DNA from: an uncultured Pirellulaceae bacterium
GTDB lineage: Bacteria; Planctomycetota; Planctomycetia; Pirellulales; Pirellulaceae
Length of the DNA stretch: 64,000 bases
NCBI GenBank assembly: GCA_905480235.1
Contig: CAJQPP010000031.1
Location: forward strand, 1 to 64,000
Direction: 5' to 3'
In this document: positions 37,734-46,874 of the stretch, in pieces
Layout: each line of letters begins with the position of its first letter
Numbering within the stretch: the stretch's first letter is position 1
Made by a program: the position numbers and the translations under genes
The notes under the pieces: generated by a model
What the model was told of the DNA's origin: nothing
What the model saw: the letters and a program-made list of their open reading frames with translations, nothing else
Database searches by the model: none

Positions 37734-38369
37734 TTATTCCGCTCTGATTTCCTTTAGCAGATCCCGGTACTCACCCTGGGTATTGATATTCCTCAGCGTT
37801 TGGTAGGTCGGGTCGAGTTTGGCAAATTCGTCAGCCGAAAAGTCACAGGTCTTGATTTCGCTCAAAAGGTCCTTCACACGGAGTCGCTGCTGTTGCACCA
37901 TGGTGGTGACACAGGACTTCACGCGTGTGCGATAGACGGCAGTCAATGGGTAAACCTGCTCATGGATTTTTGGTACGACCGCATCGACTGCGGAATGTAA
38001 CTGGTTGACCATCGCGCGATAGACCTGTGGGACCACAAGTGGGGCATCACAGGTACCCACAAAAACCAGAGGGTGATCCGAAAGAAAGTCCAGCCCAACG
38101 CGGAGTCCTTCCAGAGGTCCTGCGTCAGGATTTTGATCGCGAATGATTGCTTGAAAATTGCAGCCTCTGGGTGCAACCGCATCATGCCCAATCACCAACA
38201 CGCGGTAAGGTGAGAGCCGGGCAAACGCTTTTTCTACACGCTGAAGCACGGTTTCTTGCCCCAATGGCAATAGAGCTTTATCCTGCCCCATACGACGCGA
38301 GCGACCGCCGCTAAGAATTAGAGCGGGATATTTGCAAAGTGGTTGTGACGGGTGGGATGGATCAGTCAT
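37734..38369 (-). CDS. mobA: Molybdenum cofactor guanylyltransferase MobA
   Basis: About 211 residues from ATG 38369. The nucleotidyltransferase signature LILSGGRSRRMGQDKALLPLG, GPLEGLRVGL and FVGTCDAPLV (Asp for Mg) identify it. It attaches GMP to molybdopterin to make the guanine dinucleotide cofactor used by formate- and formylmethanofuran-dehydrogenase-type enzymes. The frame extends to 38594 but would then cover the start of the divergent fhcC gene; the ATG at 38369 leaves about 40 nt between the two, fitting a shared promoter region for molybdoenzyme functions. Confidence 0.9.
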   Translation of the reverse strand: MTDPSHPSQPLCKYPALILSGGRSRRMGQDKALLPLGQETVLQRVEKAFARLSPYRVLVIGHDAVAPRGCNFQAIIRDQNPDAGPLEGLRVGLDFLSDHPLVFVGTCDAPLVVPQVYRAMVNQLHSAVDAVVPKIHEQVYPLTAVYRTRVKSCVTTMVQQQRLRVKDLLSEIKTCDFSADEFAKLDPTYQTLRNINTQGEYRDLLKEIRAE

Positions 38370-38409
38370 AATCGTCGGTGAGACAACGAGGGGAAGCGGA
38401 ACAGAAGGC

Positions 38410-39213
38410 ATGCTTGAGTTTGAATTGAAACAAAATCCCGAAACGATCCTGGAGGTGTTCTCGATTACACCCGAGAGCATCCAAAACGCCAAACCAGAGG
38501 ATATTCTTCGCCAACCAATCCGCTTGGGTAACACAGCCACTGAAATAGGTGAGTGGTTTAGTGTATCAGGTGATGGCTCGGATCTGCACCACATCTGGAA
38601 TGGAGATTTATCACGGGTTCATGGTATCGGTTATCAAATGTCAGGTGGACGGATTCAAGTCAATGGTGACGTAGGCAACCACTTAGGCAGCCGAATGACC
38701 GGTGGCACCATCCACACCAGAGGGACGGCCGGACATTACACCGGAGCAGAGATGCGAGGTGGGCTGATCCAGATCCAGGGAAACGTCGGCCACGGGACTG
38801 GATCGGCGTACGATGGTGGTAGGTTGGGGCAAAATGGCGGCGCAATTTTGGTGCAAGGTTCCGCTGGCCAGGATGTAGGCAGGGCCATGCGGCGTGGTTT
38901 GATCGGCATCGGAGGAAAAGCACAGCAGCGTTGCGGTTTTACGATGCGAGCCGGAACCATCATGGTCTGTGGAGGCGTCACCGAGCAGGCTGGTTTGGAA
39001 ATGGTCCGCGGGACGATCATGTTAGGTGGCACCCCGCCACCTCTTGCCACACGGTTCATTGATGCCGGACAGCATAAATTCCCCGTTACGAATCTCATCA
39101 CACGCTACGCCAACCAATTGGGATTCTCGCACATTTGGGACACCGAGGAATGGCATCTCTACCATGGAGATTCATTGTGTGGCGGTCGCGGTGAGTTACT
39201 CACTACATGCTAA
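38410..39213 (+). CDS. fhcC: Formylmethanofuran dehydrogenase subunit C-like protein
   Basis: 267 residues from ATG 38410 (AGAAGG just upstream; the open frame begins at 38332). The protein is a right-handed beta-helix made of repeated GGxIxxxGxxGxxxGxxMxGG units (e.g. MTGGTIHTRGTAGHYTGAEM, MRAGTIMVCGGVTEQAGLEM), the hallmark of FwdC/FhcC and of the glutamate synthase alpha-subunit end. In bacteria with tetrahydromethanopterin-linked C1 metabolism, including planctomycetes, Fhc releases formate during formaldehyde oxidation. Here the gene is next to mobA but the other Fhc subunits are not in the window. Confidence 0.85.
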   Translation: MLEFELKQNPETILEVFSITPESIQNAKPEDILRQPIRLGNTATEIGEWFSVSGDGSDLHHIWNGDLSRVHGIGYQMSGGRIQVNGDVGNHLGSRMTGGTIHTRGTAGHYTGAEMRGGLIQIQGNVGHGTGSAYDGGRLGQNGGAILVQGSAGQDVGRAMRRGLIGIGGKAQQRCGFTMRAGTIMVCGGVTEQAGLEMVRGTIMLGGTPPPLATRFIDAGQHKFPVTNLITRYANQLGFSHIWDTEEWHLYHGDSLCGGRGELLTTC

Positions 39214-39233
39214 CAACTCACCAGCCGAGCTTT

Positions 39234-39935
39234 TTAACGAAGCGTCGACAATCCACCGTCAACGCCAATCACCTGACCCGTAATCCAGCTTCCCGCCTCG
39301 GTGAGTAACAACTGCCCGAGTTCGGCAAAATCTGCGGGTTGGCCAATTCGCTTTAGCGCGTGTCGATCACCGGCTGCTTTACGCTTTTCATCGTTGGAGA
39401 CCAGTCTTTCGCTCAACGGGGTTTCGGTCAAAGAGGGAGCCAGGGCGTTCACTCGCACCAGCGGAGCCAGTTCTGCGGCCAGCGATCGAGTTAATCCTTC
39501 AATGGCTCCTTTGGACGCGGCAATGGATGCGTGGAAACTCATACCTTGAGTAGCTGCCACTGTACTGAAAAGCAGAACACTGCCCTGGCCGCTGGCTTTC
39601 AAGGGCTTTAAGGCCGCCTGAATGACTTTCACCGCCCCGACCACGTTGAGCTCAAAATCATCGCGAAATAGTTGCGGCGATAGGCTGCGAAATGAACGCA
39701 AATTGATCGTGCCCGGACAATACGCCAAACCATCTAGAGAATCCCCGAACCACTCGGTGGAAACTTCGTCCTGCGTAAGGTCACACGCGATGTGCTCAAC
39801 CTGGCTTAGCCCGGCTAAAGATTCCGATGTTCTCGATACGACGATCACCTGATGTCCGGCTTCCGACAGACGCTTCACCAAGGCTAAACCGATACCGGAG
39901 CTGCCACCAATTATCGCATATTTCTTTGCCGACAC
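39234..39935 (-). CDS. Short-chain dehydrogenase/reductase lacking the usual catalytic Tyr
   Basis: 233 residues, Rossmann fold with NAD(P) motif IIGGSSGIGLAL, LAYCPGTI, and the late conserved segments RVNALAPSLTETPLSERL and GQVIGVDGG. The catalytic Ser (S124) and Lys (K142) are present, but the position four residues before Lys, normally Tyr, is Ile (I138 in SIAASK). A branch of SDRs with this change exists as far as I recall; whether it is an active reductase is open. GTG start at 39935. Convergent with fhcC. Confidence 0.88.
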   Translation of the reverse strand: MSAKKYAIIGGSSGIGLALVKRLSEAGHQVIVVSRTSESLAGLSQVEHIACDLTQDEVSTEWFGDSLDGLAYCPGTINLRSFRSLSPQLFRDDFELNVVGAVKVIQAALKPLKASGQGSVLLFSTVAATQGMSFHASIAASKGAIEGLTRSLAAELAPLVRVNALAPSLTETPLSERLVSNDEKRKAAGDRHALKRIGQPADFAELGQLLLTEAGSWITGQVIGVDGGLSTLR

Positions 39936-40171
39936 TGTATTTCATCCTAACTTTGAGAATCTTGATCGTCGTGAATTTGTTTGTTTGCCAAGCTTGCAAG
40001 CTCTATCGGTGCGGCCATCCAACCATGGATAAAACGCTCTGCCGAATCACTCTCGAACGATATAACCGTAGAAAACGGGCAGATTTCGCTGTCGATCAAG
40101 AATTATGCTTTGAAATTCTTGAATATATCGGTCGGCCTCCTTACCCCATCCCAGTCATTCGTTCACGAGCA

Positions 40172-43100
40172 TCACGTCGTGGAATCAGTTGCGGACGGGC
40201 TATTGGCGGGCGTACCAAGATAATAAAACAGGCCGGGCCTCAGCAGATACTCGGCGATCGCCGACGTTATTAGCCCACCGAGGATTACTGAAGCCACGGG
40301 GTACAGAATCTCTTTGCCCGGCATATACCCTCCGATGACCAAAGGAATCAGCGCACAACCGGTGGTCAATGTCGTCATCAACACCGGAGCCAAGCGATCG
40401 AGGGAACCCTCCAAAATGGCGAGTTTAGGATCTTCCTGGTTTTCACCAAATCGCTCGTAAGCTTCCATCAACAGAATGCCATTGCGAATGGCGATCCCCC
40501 CGAGCGAGATAAAACCCACGATAGCCGGAATGGAAAGCGTCTGTCCCGTGATCATCAAACCAAAGGTTCCCCCAATAAAACCGACGGGTAACGCCACCAG
40601 AATTTGCAGAACATGGTTCGCTGATTGAAAGTTTGAAAATAGCACCACAAAGATTCCCACGAGGGCCAATCCACTGAGCAGAACTATCCGTTGCGTCGCG
40701 GTCCGTTGTGCTTCAAATTGCCCACCCATTTCGGCAAAATACCGATCCGGCAAATCTAAATCGCTCTTTACTTTTTTTTCTATCTCTTCGACCGCAGAAA
40801 CCAGATCACGATCCAAGGTGTTCACGCGAACGACCATTTTCCGCTGAGAGTTTTCGCGATTTATTGTGTTGGGCCCTACAGCCTCTCGGTCAATCGTGGC
40901 CAACTCGGAGAGCGGGACTCTTGTCCCATCCGGTAGTTCAATAGGCATTCTTTCGAGATTATCGGTATCCCGTCGAAAGGGTTCATCATATCGAACCATT
41001 AAATCGAACGAACGTTGCCCCACTAACACATCACTAATCACTCTCCCACGTAGTGCCGTCTCTACCATTCGGTTGACATATTGGGCCGTCAGGCCGTATT
41101 TGGCCAACTGGAAAGGTTTTGTCACGATCCTCAATTGCCGCACCATTTGCTGTTGGTCCGCAATGGGTTCCGTCAAACCGTCAATGCCTGCGAGCATTTG
41201 TTTGACCTCTTCGGCTTTGCTTTTCAGTATCGTCAAATTTTCGCCGTACAGCTTGATACCAATTTCGGCTGCAACTCCGGACAACATGTGGCCAATCATG
41301 TGACCAATCGGTTGCTCGACTTCCAGAGTCGTACCTGTGATATCGCCCAGTTCATTCTGCAACAACTTGACCAGCTCATCCTGCGACATCTTGTTGGCTG
41401 GGTTCAGCGAGAGAGTAATCTCGGTCGTATTAACTCCCATCACATGTTCGTCCTCCTCAGCACGCCCCGACTTGCTGGTGAACCAGACAAAGGGCGCCAT
41501 GGGATTCTCCTCTGACTTGACCAATTTGGCGAGTCGCTCCTCGGCAATCGCAGAGACTTGCCGTGAGTTTTCCAAAGACGCGCCCGGAGGCAAGAACAGA
41601 TTGGCTTGGGTGGCGCCTTCATCGAACGGCGGCAGAAAGTCTTTCCCCATTTGCCAGACAATCAAACCCGAAAAGGCGACTAACAAAAGGGTTGTGCTCA
41701 AAGCCACAATAAATCCCAATTGCGTCATACTAAATCGGATGATTGGCGTAAAACCGCGTTTGAGAAAACGCATCGTCAGGGAGTCGCTCGTACCACGAAC
41801 CGCTCCTGATTTTGGCAACATGTAATAGGATAAAACGGGCGTCACGGTTAGTGAAATCACTGTCGACGCGAGAATCGATACGATGTAGGCCACTCCCAAA
41901 GGAACAAACAATCGCCCTTCGATTCCAGAGAGGGCAAAGAGGGGGGCGAAAACCATAATCACAATAATGGTACTGTTGATAATGGCTCCGCGAACTTCGC
42001 TACTGGCCTCAAAAATGACATCCGCAAAAGCAACTCGCTCCGCTTCCGGAAGCTTCGCATTTTGTTTCAACCGTTTAAAGATGTTTTCCACATCCACAAT
42101 GGCATCATCGACTAACTCTCCCAGCGCCACCGCCAAACCGCCCAATGTCATGACATTGATTGAAAACCCAAACCAGCGAAAAACTAAAAAGGTGGCCAGC
42201 AGAGAGAGCGGAATTGCGGTCAACGTGATAATGGTGGTGCGAAAATTCAACAGGAAGAGCATCAGGATAATGACGACAAAAATCGTACCTTCGCGTATCG
42301 CTTCAATGACATTTCCGACACTGTAGTCGATAAACTCGCGTTGTTCGTAAGTCGGCTCCATGCGCACATCTGCCGGCAAAGCAGCACGTAAATTCTCCAA
42401 AGCGTCTTTGATTTCACCCGTCAGATGTCGCGTATCGGCTTGTGGCTGCTTTTGGATGGTCAATACAACCGCGGGCTTTCCGTTGACGGAAGAATCTCCC
42501 CGCTTGGTTTGAGCGCCGATCACGACTTGGGCGATATCGCGTACCAACACCGATCGGGTTGGCTGCCGTTTGACGACGATTTGCTCGATATCCTGGGTAT
42601 TGTTAACCCGGCCAATTCCACGTATCACAAATTCATGAGAAGCATCCTCCATGTAACCACCGGCCACATTGGAGTTACTGGCCGCTAACGCCCCCTCAAC
42701 CTCATCGAGAGTAACGTCAAACTGATGCATTTGATGAGGGTCGATCAACACCTGAAATTGCTGTTTCCCGCCCCCCATGCTGATCACACTGGCTACGCCG
42801 CGAATCTGCATCAACCGCTTACGCACCGTCCAATCGGCAAGGGTCCTCAACTCGATTGGCCCCGTCGTACCATCCTCGCTCCAGATGCCAATCATCATGA
42901 TTTGGCCCAACAGAGAAGAAATCGGCATGAGCTTGGGTTCAATGCCAACCGGTAAATCTCCAACGGCACCGGCCAATCGCTCCTGAACGATTTGACGTGC
43001 TTTGTAGATTTCCTGATCCCAGTCGAATTCCACCTGAATGACCGACAAGCCGATATCCGAGGAACTACGGATCGTCTCCACTCCCGTCGCGCCGTTAAGC

Positions 43101-43315
43101 ACGGATTCGAGGGGTAGAGTTACCAGCGCCTCGACCTCTTCGGGAGCAAGTCCAGGACACTCGGTCAAGATAGAGACTCGCGGGCGCGTGATGTCCGGCA
43201 ACACGTCGATCGGTAATTCCGACGCTGTGCGAACGCCATAAAATGCCACAATCATGGCCGCCAATAAAATCAGCAGGCGATTGTTCAGCGAAAATTTGAT
43301 TATCGCATTCAGCAT
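40172..43315 (-). CDS. Heavy-metal efflux RND transporter permease, CusA/CzcA-like
   Basis: About 1047 residues, the usual length. Inner-membrane proton-driven pump with twelve transmembrane helices and two large periplasmic loops. HME-type features: ELPIDVLPDITRPRVSI near the N terminus, GELVDDAIVDVENIFKRLK in the TM4 region with the proton-relay acidic residues, and PVGFIGGTFGLMITGQTLSIPAIVGFISLGGIAIRNGILL in the C-terminal half. Metal specificity (Cu/Ag or Zn/Co/Cd) cannot be fixed from the sequence by eye. Start ATG 43315 preferred over the preceding TTG. Downstream partner of the adaptor gene. Confidence 0.95.
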   Translation of the reverse strand: MLNAIIKFSLNNRLLILLAAMIVAFYGVRTASELPIDVLPDITRPRVSILTECPGLAPEEVEALVTLPLESVLNGATGVETIRSSSDIGLSVIQVEFDWDQEIYKARQIVQERLAGAVGDLPVGIEPKLMPISSLLGQIMMIGIWSEDGTTGPIELRTLADWTVRKRLMQIRGVASVISMGGGKQQFQVLIDPHQMHQFDVTLDEVEGALAASNSNVAGGYMEDASHEFVIRGIGRVNNTQDIEQIVVKRQPTRSVLVRDIAQVVIGAQTKRGDSSVNGKPAVVLTIQKQPQADTRHLTGEIKDALENLRAALPADVRMEPTYEQREFIDYSVGNVIEAIREGTIFVVIILMLFLLNFRTTIITLTAIPLSLLATFLVFRWFGFSINVMTLGGLAVALGELVDDAIVDVENIFKRLKQNAKLPEAERVAFADVIFEASSEVRGAIINSTIIVIMVFAPLFALSGIEGRLFVPLGVAYIVSILASTVISLTVTPVLSYYMLPKSGAVRGTSDSLTMRFLKRGFTPIIRFSMTQLGFIVALSTTLLLVAFSGLIVWQMGKDFLPPFDEGATQANLFLPPGASLENSRQVSAIAEERLAKLVKSEENPMAPFVWFTSKSGRAEEDEHVMGVNTTEITLSLNPANKMSQDELVKLLQNELGDITGTTLEVEQPIGHMIGHMLSGVAAEIGIKLYGENLTILKSKAEEVKQMLAGIDGLTEPIADQQQMVRQLRIVTKPFQLAKYGLTAQYVNRMVETALRGRVISDVLVGQRSFDLMVRYDEPFRRDTDNLERMPIELPDGTRVPLSELATIDREAVGPNTINRENSQRKMVVRVNTLDRDLVSAVEEIEKKVKSDLDLPDRYFAEMGGQFEAQRTATQRIVLLSGLALVGIFVVLFSNFQSANHVLQILVALPVGFIGGTFGLMITGQTLSIPAIVGFISLGGIAIRNGILLMEAYERFGENQEDPKLAILEGSLDRLAPVLMTTLTTGCALIPLVIGGYMPGKEILYPVASVILGGLITSAIAEYLLRPGLFYYLGTPANSPSATDSTT

Positions 43316-43336
43316 CAAACAGGTCCCTATCGCTGG

Positions 43337-44779
43337 TTAATGAGCGTGATGGTGATGGGCGTGCCCCGAGGAACCCGACTGCATTGCAAACAAAAGCCGT
43401 CCCGCGTTGTTAAACGCGATGCGATCCCCTTTGCGCAAATCACCGGCTAGTTTAATCACTGCATAGTTGCGATCCAGGTAGGTGACAATCACTTCTAACG
43501 CTTCGTATTCGTCTAGCAATTCATGCTCTTCATGATCCGTGGCTAGCTCATCATGGTCGTGATTGTGCTCAACGACCCCATTCCAACGAAATACGTAGTT
43601 TGTCAAACCATCAATCGCCAAAGCATCGCGAGGTACCACGACCTGTTGGGTAAATTTCTCCTCAGGGATCTCGATGTGAGCTCGTTGACCCGGTTTCCAC
43701 TTCCAAGCGATGAAGTCCGCTTGATTGGCTCCGTATACCGTCTCAAACAATTTCTCGTTGACGAGGTAAATATAAAACGGATACGTGTTGGTCTCACCAT
43801 CAACGTGATTCGATAAAAAAGCGACCTGTTGATCGGGGATTCGCTCTTCTGCTCCATCAGGACCAATGGAAACCAAGAGCGGTGTTTTTTTACTAATCGC
43901 TTGGCGAATGAAAGGCAAATCTTTCTCGTAGGCTTGGCCTTCCACGACGACGACCGCATGGAATGACAAAAGACAAAGATGCTCACCCGTTTGGATCATC
44001 ATCCCCGGCTTGGCCAAAAGCCGCTCTACTAGAAAAGTCTCAGGAGCATCATCCATCACATGGCCAGCGTTTAGCTGAGGTGGAATTAGATTCTCTGGGA
44101 CGCAAATCGTCACCGTTCGCAGTAGTTTTTTAGACCGGATAATCTCATCAATTTGCGCCTGCGTTAATCCACGAACCAGCAGTTCCTGGGCCTTGGTCTC
44201 CACTTTGGCAATCAAACGATCACGCTCGTACTTTTTCTCCAACAGAGTTTTCGAAGCCACCCCACCTGCGAGCACGGATGGTTCCAATCTTGCAATTTCC
44301 TTTTCCACGATGCTGATCTGTTTTTGAGCATCCAACAATTCAGACTGTGCCGTCGCCAACATCTCGCCCGTCAATTCCACCTCGGCAATCGGTTGCCCAG
44401 GAATGACGGTCTCGCCCTTGCTGATAAATACTTTTTTTACCAATCCCGAAAATCGGCTGGCGACATGCAATTCGCTCGCTCCGGGGATTTCTCGCACAAA
44501 AGCGGGCAGTTCAAAATTCGACTGATAATCGCCGAACTTTACCAAGCCGGTCTTTAGGCCCATGCTCTCTTGAGCGGTGGGTGATAACTCGACATGGTCC
44601 GACTCGCCTCCCTGAGCATCATCGGCAGCATGACTGTGCCCAGCATCCGCCTGAGATCCCTCGAGAGATGTCGCCATCTGGTTACGGATAAAATCTAAGG
44701 GAACCGCTAAACCCACCAGCAAACCGATTACCAATGGGACGATTGCTAAACCAAGCGTACTTAACTTGTTCTTGATCAT
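43337..44779 (-). CDS. RND efflux periplasmic adaptor protein with His-rich ends
   Basis: 480 residues. N-terminal membrane anchor, then membrane-fusion-protein architecture: barrel-sandwich/lipoyl region (LHVASRFSGLVKKVFISKGETVIPGQPIAEV), coiled-coil hairpin (about 145-235), and beta-barrel. His-rich stretches near the N terminus (GHSHAADD), in the late part (VEHNHDHDELATDHEEHE) and at the C terminus (GHAHHHHAH) should bind metal. It links the pump to the outer-membrane channel. AAGG upstream of ATG; the pump gene follows after about 20 nt. Confidence 0.93.
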   Translation of the reverse strand: MIKNKLSTLGLAIVPLVIGLLVGLAVPLDFIRNQMATSLEGSQADAGHSHAADDAQGGESDHVELSPTAQESMGLKTGLVKFGDYQSNFELPAFVREIPGASELHVASRFSGLVKKVFISKGETVIPGQPIAEVELTGEMLATAQSELLDAQKQISIVEKEIARLEPSVLAGGVASKTLLEKKYERDRLIAKVETKAQELLVRGLTQAQIDEIIRSKKLLRTVTICVPENLIPPQLNAGHVMDDAPETFLVERLLAKPGMMIQTGEHLCLLSFHAVVVVEGQAYEKDLPFIRQAISKKTPLLVSIGPDGAEERIPDQQVAFLSNHVDGETNTYPFYIYLVNEKLFETVYGANQADFIAWKWKPGQRAHIEIPEEKFTQQVVVPRDALAIDGLTNYVFRWNGVVEHNHDHDELATDHEEHELLDEYEALEVIVTYLDRNYAVIKLAGDLRKGDRIAFNNAGRLLFAMQSGSSGHAHHHHAH

Positions 44780-44869
44780 GACCTTGCCTCAATCGAATGA
44801 TGTCATCTGTTTCGATGAAACCGAAAAAATAGCGCAGCAACATACGGGACAAATCCGGCTCAAGACGTC

Positions 44870-45265
44870 TTAGAGCAGCCACCGTCCGAGTTGAGCGCGC
44901 GCAGTATCGCAGCGGGCCGGCGAAACCACCGGTTTAGGCGGAACTTCACAAGTGTGATCGGGAGCGTGCAAGCAAAAGCCCGCAGTACCGTGCACATCAC
45001 AAGCAATCGACGGTCCATCCCGGTCAACATTAACGCGGCTTGCCATGAAAACCGTAAGAGAATGCTGGCAATCACAATGATGGTGCTTTTCGTCAGTGGA
45101 CGGCAAACACCGATGCCCACAATAAAAATCGCAATTTCCCTTGTGCAGATTGATCTCCACACCGTGTTGGCAAGGCCGATGCTCCATAATCTGGCAGTGA
45201 CAAACAGATTGCCCGAAGGCCTGCGCCATTACGATTGCCAAGATCAGTGAGTAAATGCGGATCAT
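44870..45265 (-). CDS. Exported Cys/His-rich protein at the metal efflux locus
   Basis: About 131 residues from ATG 45265 (the frame extends to 45331). Signal peptide MIRIYSLILAIVMAQAFGQ, then a mature protein with about 13 Cys and many His (VCHCQIMEHRPCQHG, GNCDFYCGHRC, KHHHCDCQH, GFCLHAPDHTC). No family recognised. Because it sits directly upstream of the adaptor and pump genes on the same strand, it is likely a periplasmic metal-binding or sensing protein for efflux. The alternative, disulfide-rich structural protein, cannot be excluded. Confidence 0.75.
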   Translation of the reverse strand: MIRIYSLILAIVMAQAFGQSVCHCQIMEHRPCQHGVEINLHKGNCDFYCGHRCLPSTDEKHHHCDCQHSLTVFMASRVNVDRDGPSIACDVHGTAGFCLHAPDHTCEVPPKPVVSPARCDTARAQLGRWLL

Positions 45266-45344
45266 GCTAGCTTTTGTCACGAAAGTACTTTCAGCGACCC
45301 TAAGGATATTTCGCTTTGGGCAATTGGTCAACTTCGCCGGTCTG

Positions 45345-45434
45345 GCCGAATAATCGGCACGACCACTTCAGGAGGCAATAATCCGCTTGAAACATCGTTG
45401 GAATCAACCAATGCCGATTAAGCATGATAATCGG
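45345..45434. promoter_or_regulatory. Repeated TAATCGG half-sites between the divergent metal-efflux genes
   Basis: Two palindromes share one heptamer. GCCGA-ATAA-TCGGC lies at 45345-45358 (TAATCGG at 45351-45357) and the perfect inverted repeat CCGATTA-agcatga-TAATCGG at 45414-45434. They sit in the 252-nt region between the Cys/His-rich gene (minus) and the TolC-like gene (plus), so they are good candidates for a metal-responsive operator controlling both directions. The regulator is not in the window. Confidence 0.5.
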
Positions 45435-45517
45435 AACCTGCTCCGACACGTTGTGAATTCGCGCCTTTCCTGGACGGTCTATTGTCGATCATCTCACCTT
45501 TGACGCACTGGAAGTCA

Positions 45518-46846
45518 ATGCAAAGAGCCGCTGGCTTTTTACTGTGGCTTCTCGTACCTGCGGGTTCCGCCGAGGCCGGTTTAGTTGCTCTGCAAGAGAC
45601 GCCGACGCTGGGGATCTATCAAGCAGCACCGGAATCGTTTTCGGCCGACGAGAACAACGTCGATGTTCAGAAAGCCATAGATGTTCAGGATGCCATTACC
45701 ATGGCAGTAGCCAACGACCCCGGTTTCCAACAAATCAACTGGGCCATTGAAAAGGCCAAAGGGGACCGCCGTCAGGCAACGCGTTATCCCAATCCCACCA
45801 TGGGAATTATCACGAATGAAATTGGCAACGAAGGGGGTGGCGGCCAGTACGGAGTTTATTGGTCACGCAATATCGTTCGCAATCACCGCCAGTGTATTGA
45901 GCAACGTTACTTCTCCATCGAGATCGCTGGTTTGCAACAACAATACGATATTCGCCGCTGGCAACTTTCCAGAAACGTGGGAACTCGCATCTTGAAAGCC
46001 GCTCGTTACAGCGAGCAAAACAAAATCATCGCGCAACAAATGCTGGCGTTGGAAGAAGTCCTGGACATCACAAAAAAGTTATTCGCGGCCGGCGAGATTG
46101 CCAACATCGCGGTTTCCAACATCGAGCTGGTGCTGGATCGGTTACGTCAAGACCGAGTCGAATTGGATTTGAAAAGGGAATTTGAACTGCGAGCCCTGGC
46201 AATTCCTTTGGGTATTCACCAATCCCCAGGTCAGGAAAGCTCACCTCCAGAGATCGTCTTCGATTGGCAACAGACCGTTTCTGAATTGATGAGTAGAGAT
46301 TCCACATCACTGAGCGATACGTGGCTGGAAACTCATCCGCAAATTAATTTTGCGAATGCTTTGGCAGAACAAGGGAAAGTGCAGATCCAATTAGCTAGAG
46401 CGGAGCAGTGTCCGGACTTGCAAGTTCAAGCGGCATTGAACTACGACACGTATACGGGGGACGCGTTTGGTGGTTTTCAAATTGGCGTTCCGCTCCAGAA
46501 ATACGACCGCAAGAAGGGGCTAATTGCTGCAGCCGGCGCCGGTTATCAACGAAAACTGGAAGCGGTTCGACTGAAGCGCATGCAGTTGCAATCGATGTAT
46601 ACGCTAAATGAGGGCGAGATCGTAAGATTACGCTCTCGAGTCAACAATCTCCGGGACATCATCATACCGAAAGCGGATGAGAACCTACGGCAAATCCGTA
46701 GCGCTTTCGAAGTGGGAGAAGCGGAATATTTGTTACTGCGAACGGGACTACAGGCTGTGCGGGAAGCCCGCTTGCGGTTGGTGGAAACCGAATATGAACT
46801 CGCTGTTGCAGCGGTCGATTTGCAGACGTTGTTACTCGATCCGTAG
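45518..46846 (+). CDS. TolC/CusC-like outer membrane efflux protein
   Basis: 442 residues from ATG 45518 (GGAAG upstream; frame open to a TTG at 45482). Signal peptide ending AEA, then two OEP repeats of long helices and beta strands: DAITMAVANDPGFQQINWAIEKAKGDRRQATRYPNPTMG at the first, THPQINFANALAEQGKVQIQLARAEQCPDLQVQAALNYD at the second. It provides the outer-membrane exit for the RND pump. Transcribed divergently from the adaptor and pump. Confidence 0.9.
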   Translation: MQRAAGFLLWLLVPAGSAEAGLVALQETPTLGIYQAAPESFSADENNVDVQKAIDVQDAITMAVANDPGFQQINWAIEKAKGDRRQATRYPNPTMGIITNEIGNEGGGGQYGVYWSRNIVRNHRQCIEQRYFSIEIAGLQQQYDIRRWQLSRNVGTRILKAARYSEQNKIIAQQMLALEEVLDITKKLFAAGEIANIAVSNIELVLDRLRQDRVELDLKREFELRALAIPLGIHQSPGQESSPPEIVFDWQQTVSELMSRDSTSLSDTWLETHPQINFANALAEQGKVQIQLARAEQCPDLQVQAALNYDTYTGDAFGGFQIGVPLQKYDRKKGLIAAAGAGYQRKLEAVRLKRMQLQSMYTLNEGEIVRLRSRVNNLRDIIIPKADENLRQIRSAFEVGEAEYLLLRTGLQAVREARLRLVETEYELAVAAVDLQTLLLDP

Positions 46847-46874
46847 CTGCTCTCCAACCACGAATCATCCACGC

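Noticed and set aside
38370-38594. Upstream extension of mobA
   Set aside because: It would overlap the start of fhcC on the other strand and precede the LSGGRSRRMG motif by more than 80 residues; the internal ATG fits the family.
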